Translations under genes and position numbers: made by a program
Origin: Charina bottae
Taxonomy: Eukaryota; Chordata; Lepidosauria; Squamata; Charinaidae
Length of the DNA: 64,000 bases
Direction: 5' to 3'
Assembly (NCBI GenBank): GCA_023362775.1
Contig: JALMGJ010000013.1
Location: 27,444,274 to 27,508,273, forward strand
The notes under the pieces: generated by a model
Told to the model about the DNA's origin: nothing
The model's database searches: none
The model's input: the letters and a program-made list of their open reading frames with translations, nothing else
Shown: positions 9,511 to 20,939 of the stretch, piece by piece
Layout of the letters: each line of letters opens with the position of its first letter
Numbering within the stretch: the first letter of the stretch is position 1

Positions 9511-12500
9511 CTAGCCAAAAGGGAAGAGAGTTATAATGAAGATTTGGGCAAGAAAGTTGCCTGTCTGTCTCTCTCTCTCCAACATGCAGCAAGAAGTTGT
9601 GCGAAGCGCTGATCCGTCACTCAGTTGGTGCCAGCTGAGTTTTGCCCACAAAGCAGCACCAGCGGCCAGTATCCAGACCCTGGCGGAAGCCCTCCCAGTC
9701 TACCCCATATTCTTCTTACAGGGGTCTGGATCCCTTCCCATTTATTTTCCCACCTTCCCAATGTCTCACCCTGCCCTGGCCATTTCAGGGGCATCTGAGA
9801 AATGAAAAGCCACCTGGGTCTCTTGGAACACCCGCTCAGAATGGTAGCAAAGGGTGGCAGCCCCGTGAGGGAGGGGCCGTAGCAAAAAACCACTTCCTTT
9901 CAGAACGTCCTCTGGTTCAAAGAATGTGGCCACGGGAGCAGTTTGTGAAATGATGGGCTGCCTGTGCAGTTTCTTTTCTGTTGTGGACACAGGGGTGTGT
10001 GAATAGTAGAACCTACCCTTTTGGGTGGTTCGGAGGGTGAAGTAAGTTTGCAAGGAAATCACAACACTCTGAATAAGTCAGGAGGAGCTATAAACGGATT
10101 CAACTGAATCAGCTGCACCGCATTCTTCTTTCAACTTCTGCTTTGCAGCAGGGGTTGTGACTGGAAAAACACCCACCCACCCACACACATATATCCTGGG
10201 GGACCAAAAAGTACAAGTGAAACTTCCATCTTTTGACCCACAGATGCTGCCAGCTTTTCGCCTTCCACCTGGAGACGGAGGCCAGGGTAGTCCAGCCTAT
10301 ATCCGGAGCTACCACAGAGAGACCCCATTACCCCTCCAGGACGTTGTTGGGGTTAATGGCCCAGCCAAGAACTGCTTGAGGGTCGTCTGTGCCCAGCAGC
10401 TGGCAATTAGCCATAAGCAACGGGGGGGGGGGGGGGACCACAGCGAGCAGCGTCTTTCCCAAAAACACTGTTTTTACCAGCAGGGATCTCATTTTCTCCC
10501 GCCTGCTTCTCTCTCGTTTTCTCTTTTGTTCGTTGTTGTCGGGCCTGACCTCCGGTGGGCCCCTCCAAGGATATAGCTCTGCAGTGCAAAAACAGCGGGG
10601 GGAGGAGACTGCTGGAATTTTGCTTGTCCGGCAGCCAAGAGTAAGGGAAGCAGCGAAGGTCAAAACACTGGTTGCAACGGAGCTGCCCTGGATTCAAAGG
10701 CTGGGGGGGCGGGGGAGGGATCTTTCCATGGTGCCATTTAAAGACCCCCCCCCTTTGGATCTTTAAACAGCTGCATTTTGTCTTGCTGGCCTGCAATCAA
10801 CTGTTGTGCGTTTGCCGATGTGCACTCGCACATTTGCAAGCAAGAACTGGCACGCTGGAAGGGCCGTAACCAAGCCTTGTTCAGCCTTGCCTGTGAAGCC
10901 GACATCTTCCGAAGAACGGGGAATAATATTTCAAGGGTCAACCTAGAGGCTGCCTCCCTTTCAAGTCTTGCATCTGACATCTGGAGGCCCTGGGAGGTCC
11001 TTTTGGGTGGGAAGTCATTTCCTAAGCTCTGGGAATGGATGGTTTTGGCCAAGATGTTCAGCGTAGCCCTTGGGCTACTAAGCCATGATGTGGTGGGCTG
11101 GTTTGTGGCTTAATAAAATGTGTGAACTCAACAATTAGCCTAATCATGCCTTGTGTGAAACCACTCAATTGTTGTTCATTTAACACACCAGGGTTAATAA
11201 AGTTATGGATTATGATGATGGCATGGTGATTTTAGGGTTAATTGGAAGGAGCCAGCAGAAACCAGCTGCCCTATCCATTTGCTTTGAACGTTTCAAAGGC
11301 TAATAGATAAGACTGGAGCATTTCCAGGGTGTGTCTGTTGTCAGCCAGGGGCAGATAGAGAAAGGCAGCAAGCCCCCCCCCCCAAACTGGAGAAGGGAGG
11401 GAGGAGGAAGTGGTCTGTTGTGGGAACAGCTAGATAACAGCTAGCTCATATTTCTCCCCAGCTACAGCAAAAGTGCCCACCTTTTGGGGAGTATTTTGCC
11501 CAGCCAAGGCGTGAATAATTATTGTTTGCCAATAAACATGTACCTTTTTGTTCTAAACATGTATAAAAGTTGTGCTGACTTGCAAGCTCGGCGCACCTGT
11601 GAAACTGAAGTCATGGGTGCCCTTCCGTCTGCAGAGAAAAGCTATAAATGAGATTTCCGCCTTGCGTGTTAATTGGCGAAGCACGCAGGTTTTAAAGAAC
11701 CCAGAGTTCCTGGGACAACAATTATAATGTGTGAAGAGTGATATCTGGGGAGATTCCCGGATGAGTGGAGAAGTGAATGTGGGTCTTTGCAGGTCTAGCC
11801 AGCTGCTAAGCTTTTGCCATTGTGGTTTTGAAAGGATGCTTGCCCTTCTGTGGCATACTGCTCCAGAACTTCCATCCTCCCCAGTCAGCCTGGCACTGGG
11901 TTTGGAGAAGCTGAGGCACGTATGCATTATGGGGCTTCTCCGCAGCACAGGAGTGGACAGCCAGCCGCTGGTCCCGACAACACTCTTCACCTTAAGCAGT
12001 TCTGTGCAACCCTGAGGTTTGCGCATACCTGCACCAGCCCAAGTGGGTTCCACCCTTTCCGGAGGATGTGAGGCCCCATGCGGGGCCGTGTGGGTCACAG
12101 CTGAACGCTTGTTTCCCCCCACATATGCAGAAGCGAAAGCAGTTTGATGCTTCTTCTCTCAGCCTTGGTTGGTGGCTGGATCTCCCAGGGGACAGGCGTC
12201 GTAGCAGGTACGCCGCTCCCTTTGCTGGTGTGGCCGGAGACAGCCCAGCCTGGGCAGGGGGCAGTTGCAGCAGCGAGCCACTAGCCCGGCCTTGGCAAGA
12301 GGTCCTGCGGCGTTTCGGGCACCCTCTGCCCTGGCCTCCATGAAGGTGGCAACAACTGGATCTGGGATCTTCTGCAGGCGAAGCAGGAGCTTTACCAGTG
12401 GCCTGCGACCCCCTCCTCAGCTTGGCCACCCTCTCTGCCCTGCTTCCAGAGCCAAAGGGTCTTCCTGCGCCCCTGAAGGGTGAGACCTCTCCTGGCACAG

Positions 12501-12549
12501 GGATGACCAGCTGCCCTCTCAGCTGACCACCGCGGCTTTGCTTGCAGAC
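9511..12549. other. Region between COX7A exon 2 and the RNase T2 start codon
   Basis: About 3 kb expected to hold COX7A exon 1, the RNase T2 untranslated first exon and both promoters, in head-to-head arrangement. A TATAAAA at about 11562 and a CpG-rich stretch at about 12200-12500 are visible. Neither first exon could be placed with confidence. Confidence 0.4.
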
Positions 12550-15500
12550 ATGGCGCTGAACTGGGTCACGGCGGGCTTCCTCTGCACCGGGTGTTTCTGG
12601 CTCCTCGTTTGCTCCGAGCAGCTGTGGCAGAAGCTGGAGAAAGAGCGCTCCAGGTACGGGGGACGTCTTGCCCGGGTGAGGGGCGGTGAGCAACCGGCCG
12701 AGGGACCAAGCGGTTAACTTTCCTTGCAGGCTCTGTCCTTGGGAGTGCATGGTTTTCGTCCAAATGTGGCCAGGCTCCTTCTGTGTGGTAAGTGGCAGAT
12801 TCCAAACCAGCTTTGCTTTTGAACAGGGGCTCTTGCAATGCGTTCGTTGCATCACCTTCATAATCCAAAGAGTGCATCTAGGATTGGACTTCAGCTCGCG
12901 CCACTGTTTTGGCCGTCCTGGTTAGGAATAAGAGGGGTAATAGTAAAGTAAAACAAGCAGGAAAAGAAGCTAGACAAACCCAGGAAAAGGAGAACCGAAG
13001 GGGACCCGGGGTGAAGAACCATCAGCCCAACAGGGGGTCGGGTGCTTTGCCTTGGAATACAAGTTAGGTGCCTGCTGCCCAGAGCCTGCTACAGGTAGTA
13101 CTCAACTTACAACCATTTGTTTAGTAACTGTTTGAAGTTATGACGGTGCTGAAAAAAGTGACTTGCAACCGGTCCTCGCAGTTACGACCATCACAGCGTC
13201 CCTGCAGTCACATGATCAAAATTCAGGCACTTGGCAACTGGCATGTATTTACGACGGTTGCAGTGTCCTGGGGTCACGTGATCGCCATTTGCGACCTTCC
13301 CAGCCGGCTTCCGACAAGCAAAGTCAATGGGGGAAGCCGGATTCGCTTAACAACCACGTGATTCACTTCATAGCTGCGGTGATTTGCTTAATGACTGTGG
13401 CAAAAAAGGTCGTAAAATTGGGTGTCTCACTTAACGACCACCTTACTTAGCAACGGAAGTACCAGTCCCGATTGTGGTCGTAAGTCGAGGACTACCTGTA
13501 CTCCTATGGATATGACAATGCTACAAATATTTCTTGGTTTGATTGCACTTATATTTCCCTGTTCTTTTCATGGAACTCAAAGTAGCACATATGAGCCATA
13601 TCGTAGCATCACCTCTTATCATGTTATCCAAGGAATCTTGGATTATGGATTTTTAAGGAAGCTGCCTTCTGCTAGAAAGCCACTAGAGAAAAGAATGATT
13701 TGTTTAGCTATGTTGGACCACTGATCTGCAAGATCTTGGCCAAGCTGCAGAAGCCACACTCAAGGTCCTCATTCCCCAAAAACGCAGGATCGAAAACTGG
13801 GTAAGTGGGAAGCCAGAGTAGGGCAAAAGTAGAACTGAGGGGCAGAACCTACTACTAGCACAGGATCTTACAGAGAATTGTGTGTCAATATGATAGATTC
13901 TACGGATATCTACAGATGTATATCCTGGACGGTTCTGGTCTCTCCCCAAGCGTGTAATTCCCAAATTTTCTCAGAGAAGGGAGCGGCAAGTCAACATTGA
14001 CAATCCGTTGCTGAAACCACCTTGAGGATGCCCCGGGACAAGCCCTGTGTTGGATTTAGGGACTGATGGGTGAGCCAGATAGTACTCTCAGGACAGTAGA
14101 GAGTGTATCAGCAATTTTACCCCTTGCTCTTTTTTCCTCTCTCGTTTGAAGTCTCTACCAAGTAAGTTTGACTGTGTCATGTCCAAGAACGCAAAGAACT
14201 GGACCATCCATGGATTATGGTGAGCTAATCCTGTTCTAATCCTGTTTTTACCATCATGGCTCCCACCAAGGGCACCCTGGGAAATGGAGTTTTCTCAAGA
14301 GAAATGCAAGTTGCGAAAGGGATTCCTACCACTGGTATAACCTCCTTCATTCACTCCATAGGCCAAGTAACCTCAAGGAATGCTGTCCGTACTGGCACCT
14401 CTTCCCTTCCGACCTGACGGTGAGTGCTGTACAATTTTCTCCCAGGGAGTCCACAGGTTCATTGTTATCCTAGTATCACTCTTGGGCTGGGTCCCCTTAT
14501 AAAACTAAGCCATAATGGGCTTTGCACGTTGCAGTTTGTTAAACAAACCAGGATTAAGCAAATTTTGGCTTAGAGCAATGGGTGAACCGGCTTCTTTGTC
14601 TCGCTGCTAGTAGAGAGTTAGCTTGGAGGGGGGTCTAACAGATCAAGCTAAAGGGGAAGACAGGATCTACAAGGCAGGGGGGGTCACCCTCTTGCCCCCT
14701 AATATGATGCATCTGCCTCTGTGGCTGATGAGATTGTGGAGTCCTTGGTGCTCTCTGAGCCTTGTTGTTTTCTTGCAGACGTTTCATTGCCAGGCTAGGC
14801 AACATCTTCAGTGCGAAAAGGGAGTGGGACTTGCTCTCTGTTTATATACCCTGGCTTGTCCTGCCTGTGTTGGTGGGGGTGCTGTTCTCCCCTTAGGAGT
14901 TCCTTGATTGGGCTGTTGTTTGCTGCTTGGTTGACTGACTGAGTTAATAGTTCCTTGATTAGGGTTTATTGTGTTGTATTGTGATGAGATTGTCTCAAGT
15001 CAACCGTTTTTTCCTTCTTGCAGAACTTGGAGTCTGAATTGAACAGTCACTGGCCAACTTTCACCAACCTGACCAACTTCCAGTTTTGGTAAGCTCAGCT
15101 AGAAGAGAGAAAGGAAGAACGTGTGGTGGTGGTAGTAGTGGATGGGGGGGGCAGAGAGAAAGTGATGGTAGGGATGGTTCCCTTAAGCAATGAATGTGTT
15201 AGATGAATCAGTTATAAACTTTTAAATTAGCTAAAGGTAGAACTATTCAGGCAAGAAGGGTTAAGCTACCTGCTCCACACATCTACTTAAGCTTCCCTCA
15301 CCGCTTCATGCTCCCAAAGACAGGGAGGATCTTCTTCCAAGACGGTACCACTGATTATATATACAGGTAGTCCTCACTTAACAACCATTCATTTAGTGAT
15401 GGTTCGGACTTACAACGGTGTTGAAAAAAATGACTAACGACTGGTTCTCACACTTACGACTATCGCAGCATCCCCGCGGTCACGTGATCACTATTTGGGT

Positions 15501-18384
15501 GCTTGGCAATCAGTTCACATTTATGACCATAACAGCATCCCGTGGTCTTGTGATCGCCATTTTCTACCTTCCCGGCCATCTTCTGGCAAGCAAAATCAAT
15601 GGGGAACTGCGTGATTCACTTAATGACCATGTGGTTTGCTTAACGCCCATGGTGATTTGCTTAATGACCGCCACAAGAAAGGTCATAAAATAGGTCAGAT
15701 TTGCTCAATGACCGCTTCACTTAGCAACCAAAATCCCGGTCTCAATTGTGGTCGCTAAGCGAGGACTACCTGTACATGCACGCACTGTCTGAAAGCAAGG
15801 AAGGACGCTCCTTCCTTCAGACTGATTTAGCTAGTTTGTGGGATTTATTTGTTATAATGTAGTCAGTTAACTCTTCTTTTCATCTGCTAATCCTTTGACA
15901 CCTGCATTTCAGTGAAAAGTGGAAGTGTGCTTTCAAACATAAAGAAGAATGATCTGTGCATTTGGGGGTGGAATGGATTCATCTCAGCTGCCTTGAATGT
16001 CTCCTTTGGGGAAGAAAGGGTGGGGTCTCTCCTAAGCACCCCGAAACAAACTACATGAGCTGCAGGAAAGCTGGTGGAGAAATATTCTATATTAACAACA
16101 ACGTGGTTTGTTTCTCTCTTCCTCCTCCAGGGAGAAAGAATGGGAAAAACATGGGACTTGTGCCGGTTGCATCGAAACCCTGAATAGCCCCAGTAAATTC
16201 TTTGGGGCAGCGCTCTTCCTGCGCACCAAATACAATATTGACAAGTGAGTCAAGAAAAGTGGGGCTGGGCTGTCGCCGCTGGGAAGCGGCCACAATGGGA
16301 CACGGGCTTTCATGGAACCAACCAAAATTTGGGGCCGAATTTAATGTGGCTTCTCTAAGGGAAAACCGTAGAGTTGCTCTGGAAAGAGGGTATGTTTAAA
16401 TCTGGGTTAAATATCTACCTCTGCCATGGATTTAGTGTGAAGCCTGTGTCCACTTCCTGTTCCCCCACAACTTCCTGTTCCTCCCTCTTAACACAGAAAT
16501 AATAATGGGTGACTTAGATAGAAATGTGGATAATGTAATCTTAAAGGGCCAGATTCACTCATCACATGAAGGCAAAATGTGGTTTGCTCTTTCAGCATAG
16601 TGAGTTGTAAGATTCCAGCCCGTCCTGGCATGTTCAGGAAATCATGGTTAAGCAAAACATGGGTTAACATCGTATGCAAACCAGGATGTAGAGTCACTAG
16701 GGCTCAAATTATGCCCCATCCAGGTCCTTTTTCAAGATCAGCCAAAGTGGGCTCCAGGCTGCTACCTGCTGCGCCAATGCCCCCTATTTGGGGCAAAGAT
16801 CTGACTTCTGTTCAGCCTGCCTGGGAACCTTGCCACTGAAGGTCCAACTTTAGACTGAATCTCAAATTAAGAGCTTTAAACTTTTATTTGAATTTTATTT
16901 GAACTTTAAAGCTTTAAACTTGAATTCGAATCTCAAATTAAGAGCTTTAAACTTTTATTTGAATTTTATTTGAACTTTAAAGCTTTACACTTTAATTCGA
17001 ATCTCAAATTAAGAGCTTTAAACTTTTATTTGAATTTTATTTGAACTTTAAAGCTCTAAACTTTAATTTGAATCTCAAATTAAGAGCTTTAAACTTTTAT
17101 TTGAATTTTATTTGAACTTTAAAGCTTTAAACTTGAATTCGAATCTCAAATTAAGAGCTTTAAACTTTTATTTGAATTTTATTTGAACTTTAAAGCTTTA
17201 AACTTGAATTCGAATCTCAAATTAAGAGCTTTAAACTTTTATTTGAATTTTATTTGAACTTTAAAGCTTTACACTTTAATTCGAATCTCAAATTAAGAGC
17301 TTTAAACTTTTATTTGAATTTTATTTGAACTTTAAAGCTCTAAACTTTAATTTGAATCTCAAATTAAGAGCTTTAAACTTTTATTTGAATTTTATTTGAA
17401 CTTTAAAGCTTTAAACTTGAATTCGAATCTCAAATTAAGAGCTTTAAACTTTTATTTGAATTTTATTTGAACTTTAAAGCTTTAAACTTGAATTCGAATC
17501 TCAAATTAAGAGCTTTAAACTTTTATTTGAATTTTATTTGAACTTTAAAGCTTTACACTTTAATTCGAATCTCAAATTAAGAGCTTTAAACTTTTATTTG
17601 AATTTTATTTGAACTTTAAAGCTCTAAACTTTAATTTGAATCTCAAATTAAGAGCTTTAAACTTTTATTTGAATTTTATTTGAACTTTAAAGCTTTAAAC
17701 TTTAATTCGAATCTCAAATTAAGAGTTTTAAACTTTTATTTAAATTTTATTTGAACTTTAAAGCTTTAAACTTTAATCTCAAATTAAGCCGAAATCATTC
17801 TGCCTTTCTGTGAACTAGCACTGTTTTACCTCCTTGTTTTAACTGCAGGGCCTTCGAAAAGGCTGCGATTATTCCCTCTTGTAGATGGAGTTACCAGGTA
17901 CCCATTTTTTCTCACTTGGTTTCCTGAGAATCCGGTGTCTGCAGGGTTTGGCGAAAAAGTCAAAACGACAGCCACAACAGCTCTGCCTGGTTTTTACGTG
18001 TGTCGCGCATAATTCCCAAAAATTTTGGGAGGAGGAAAAAAAATCTGCCTTAGTCTAGAAAATATCCCTTTCTTGCCCTCCTTTCTTCTGTTCTGAATAT
18101 TGGATTCTAAACCTCTCGGGGTCAATTCTTATCCTTGTTTTTCTTTTTAAAATTTTATTTATTAACTGTTTTTAAAGGAAAAAACATAATCAAAGAGTAA
18201 GGGCTGATTTTGTAATTGTACTTGTATTTGTTGCAGAGGAAATTGGAAGCTTTCTATTTTTCTTTCTTTCTTTCATTCTCTTTCTTTTCTTTCATTCTTT
18301 CTTTTCTTTCTTTCTTTCATTCTTTCTTTTCCTTCCTTCCTTCCTTCCTTCCTTCCTTCCTTCCTTCCTTCCTTCCTTCCTTCC

Positions 18385-18424
<40 letters not shown>

Positions 18425-18970
18425 CTACTCCTTATTAATTTGTGTTAGTTTTTATGTTCTTTGTACAACTTTTAATAACATTTATATAAAAAAATTAATG
18501 TAGTCATAACGCTAGGCAGATCTTTCAAACAGCTGCGCTCCTGAGTGGGTCTTGTGGGTGGGTTTCTTAGCTGCAAGTGGGGCGCTGGGTCCCCACCCCT
18601 AGAATTTCCAGACTGCTTGGTCTCCTTTCCCTGCATTCTTTTCTCCGCAGCTCAGCACCTTTGTGGACGTCCTTCGGCCCCTCCTGGGACATCAGTACGA
18701 GCTGCAGTGTGTGACCGACAGGCAGGTGGGTTCCCCACTCCCCCCGCAAACCCCTCCTCTTCCACCGGGGACCCAGTTTGACTTGTTTCTCTTTGGCGGC
18801 AGGAGCGACAAATCCTGGTTCAAATCAAGGTTTCCTTGTTCAGCAACTTCTCCACCGGCTGCCTCCCAGGCCCTTCCACAGACATCTCGCCCTACAAGCC
18901 TTGCCAGGCCCAGAGGAGGATTTTTTACGTCCCTCCCAACCAGAAGAATCCACGCAACCCCTGCCTGTGA
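12550..18970 (+). CDS. RNASET2: Ribonuclease T2, complete, nine coding exons (252 aa)
   Basis: Coding exons: 12550-12653, 12730-12787, 14152-14219, 14362-14419, 15024-15088, 16131-16244, 17849-17897, 18651-18725, 18803-18970. All junctions are GT-AG and in phase; total 252 aa (human about 256). The ATG follows an acceptor at 12547, so at least one non-coding first exon lies upstream. Residues 1 to about 24 form a signal peptide (hydrophobic core FLCTGCFWLLVC). QMWPGSFC is followed by active-site motif CAS I, WTIHGLW (71-77, His74), and CAS II, EKEWEKHGTC (119-128, His125, Glu121, Lys124). Sequons NWT, NLT and NFS suggest glycosylation. The family cleaves RNA to 2',3'-cyclic products in lysosomes or after secretion. 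The residue equivalent to human His113 is Lys here. It may be a paralogue rather than the strict RNASET2 orthologue. Confidence 0.93.
13092..13498. mobile_element. Tigger-like MITE, copy 2
   Basis: Starts caggtagtactcaac and ends cgaggactacctg with flanking TA. It lies in an RNase T2 intron and is one of the longest copies. Confidence 0.85.
14752..14995 (-). mobile_element. Penelope-like element remnant
   Basis: Contains gcagacgtttcattgccagg and ctaggcaacatcttcagtgc, the terminal motif typical of vertebrate Penelope-like elements, then tgtttatataccctggc. On the minus strand it carries a hammerhead-like core at 14778-14811. It is in an RNase T2 intron. Confidence 0.65.
15364..15772. mobile_element. 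Tigger-like MITE, copy 3
   Basis: Complete copy with TA on both sides, in an RNase T2 intron. Confidence 0.85.
16861..17788. repeat. 71-bp tandem array (about 13 units) with higher-order structure
   Basis: Successive copies of ctcaaattaagagctttaaa start at 16861, 16932, 17003, 17074, 17145 and 17216, always 71 bases apart, up to about 17788. The array lies between RNase T2 coding exons six and seven. Units differ at fixed sites (gctttaaacttg, gctttacacttt, gctctaaacttt) and the variants recur in a fixed order, so a four-unit repeat of 284 bases is superimposed. It is very AT-rich with internal inverted segments such as aaagcttt. Confidence 0.95.
18244..18422. repeat. Compound (TTTC)n-(CCTT)n-(TC)n microsatellite
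   Basis: TTTC-rich stretch to about 18328, then CCTT repeats to about 18388 and TC repeats to 18420. In an RNase T2 intron. Confidence 0.95.
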
Positions 18971-19256
18971 TCCGAGGCCAGCAGAGAAATCAACTGGACG
19001 AGGGTTAGCAAGGAACCGGAAGAATCCCATCATCTTTGGCCGCGGGATTTCCAGCCACCGATTTGCGGGAACAGTCACCGGCCAGGAAGTGTCCAATTTC
19101 TACTCCCACCCCCAAAGTTTTGAGGACCCCAATGTCTTGAGCCATCTCTGTGATCAGCCATGTAAACCTCATTACAAAATCCGTTTGCCACAAGCAGCCT
19201 GCTATAATAACTGGTTCAAACTGTTTCTTTAAAATGCTAGGCATGTCCATGTAGAC

Positions 19257-19509
19257 CAGGGCTTTCCAAAGTTTTAACCGCCGTTGGTGTGTCGCCGCGA
19301 GAAAACTGGAAGTGCCGCTGTTGCGGCAGCGCGCAAAAACCTGGAAGCGCTGCTGCCGCTTTCGGGTTTTACGCACTGCTGTTGGTGTGTCACCGCGGGA
19401 AAACCCGGAAGCGCTGATGATGATCAGCGCTTCCAGGTTGTGTGGCGACACACCAGACTGTGTGTGGCGACACACTTTTGTGTCGCGACACACAGTTTGG
19501 AAAGCTCTG
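19257..19509. mobile_element. GC-rich hAT-like MITE, copy 2
   Basis: Same terminal repeats, flanked by the direct repeat atgtagac. The interior contains repeated gtgtgtcgcc, ggaagcgctg and gcgacacac blocks. It lies in the predicted RNase T2 3' UTR. Confidence 0.88.
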
Positions 19510-20018
19510 ATGTAGACCATGTAGTCCTTCTGAATCCAGAGGTAATATACCCTGCAGTGCCATGAAACGATTTTAATTCTGCACAGGATGGGCTGCCTTC
19601 CTACCTCACAGAGGTAAGCAAAAATAGAAGAGATTATTGATAAACATCCTTCCACGAAGGGCCAGACATTAGGGATAAGCAATCATTTGCCGGACTTCAA
19701 ATGGATGGAGTTACCCAAGCGAAACAGATACTTATCAGAACTGTTAAAAAGAATAGCTTTACAGGACAATTCTACAAATGCTGACCTTATTCATCAATAT
19801 GAGATGAGACAGTGGCAGGGTGATGTAGCTGTCCACCTGCGAAAACGTCCAATCTCCTTTTTCAGGTTCTTCCTTTGATTCTTTATCCTGTTATTGCATT
19901 TAAAAATTCTAATTAGAAAAGAAGAGGAAAACTTCCAATCTCTTCTTGGTCCTAACATTTGCTGGGTCAATCCCTGAGGAATACGGCAAAGAAGAGGAGA
20001 CCCGTAGAGTAAAACTAG

Positions 20019-20049
20019 AATAAATACATATCATAAACACTTTAATAAA
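20019..20049 (+). terminator. Candidate polyadenylation signals of the RNase T2 gene
   Basis: Two AATAAA motifs (20019 and 20044) are the first clear signals after the stop codon, implying a 3' UTR of about 1.1 kb that includes a GC-rich MITE at 19257-19509. Confidence 0.4.
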
Positions 20050-20255
20050 TATCAGGTGCCTTTTTTTCCAGCAGGGAAACCATGGTTCTTTCTTAAGTGC
20101 ACCCCAACAACCATTTTCTCAAATTTTTAGTTATGCTTTTTTCTTTAAATAAAATCCACCATCTTTTCAGGGTGGCTTGCAAACAGAATTATGATCTGAC
20201 ATTAATAATGTACACGCTGGCTGGGATCATAGAGGTAGCTAAATCAAGGCTAGAC

Positions 20256-20383
20256 CAGTTTGGTCGGCAACTTTAAGATGGGTGGACTTCAACTCCCAGA
20301 ATTCCCCAGCCAACAAGGCTGGCTGGAGAATTCTGGGAGTTGAAGTCCACCCATCTTAAACTTCCCAAGGTTGAGAAACATTG
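20256..20383. mobile_element. Fold-back hAT-like MITE
   Basis: Hairpin copy with decayed left terminus; it directly abuts the GC-rich hAT-like element that starts at 20392. Confidence 0.75.
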
Positions 20384-20391
20384 GTCTAGTG

Positions 20392-20633
20392 CAGGGCTTT
20401 CCAAAGTTTTTCCCGCAGCGCGGGAAAACCAGGAAGTGCTGCTGTTGCGGCAGTGCGCAAAAACCCGGAAGCGCTGCTGCCGCTTTCGGGTTTTACGCAC
20501 TGCCGCTGGTGTGTCGCCGTGGGAAAACCCGTAAGTGCTGATGATGATCAGCGCTTCCGGGTTGTGTGGCGACACACCAGACTGTGTGTGGCGACACACT
20601 TTTGTGTCACGACACACAGTTTGGAAAGCTCTG
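20392..20633. mobile_element. GC-rich hAT-like MITE, copy 3
   Basis: Nearly the same interior as copy 2, flanked by gtctagtg and gtctggtg. Confidence 0.88.
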
Positions 20634-20862
20634 GTCTGGTGGTTAAGGCCCCAGGCTAGAAACCAGGAGATGGTGAGTTCGAGTCCTGCCCTAGGCATGG
20701 AAGCCAGCTGGGTGACTTTGGGCCGGTCCCTCTCTCTCAGCCCAACCCACCTCACAGGGTTGTTGTTGTGGATAAAATAGGAGGAGGAAGGAATATTAGG
20801 TATGTTCCCTGCCTTGAGTTATTTATAAAAATAATAAAAGTGGGATAAAAAGTGTAAAGAAA
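20634..20862 (+). mobile_element. tRNA-derived SINE, family E
   Basis: Complete copy: ggtggttaaggcc A-box, gagttcgagtcctgcc B-box, body, and tail ccttgagttatttataaaaa. It starts at the edge of the GC-rich MITE copy 3. Confidence 0.85.
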
Positions 20863-20939
20863 AATCCTGAATAAAGCCGGATCTGGCACCTGACACAATT
20901 GCGACCGATCCAATTCCGTTGCACTGCGGTGGTGGCAGT

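Noticed and set aside
16861..17788. CRISPR-like array
   Set aside because: Units are contiguous 71-base repeats with no unique spacers, in a vertebrate intron.
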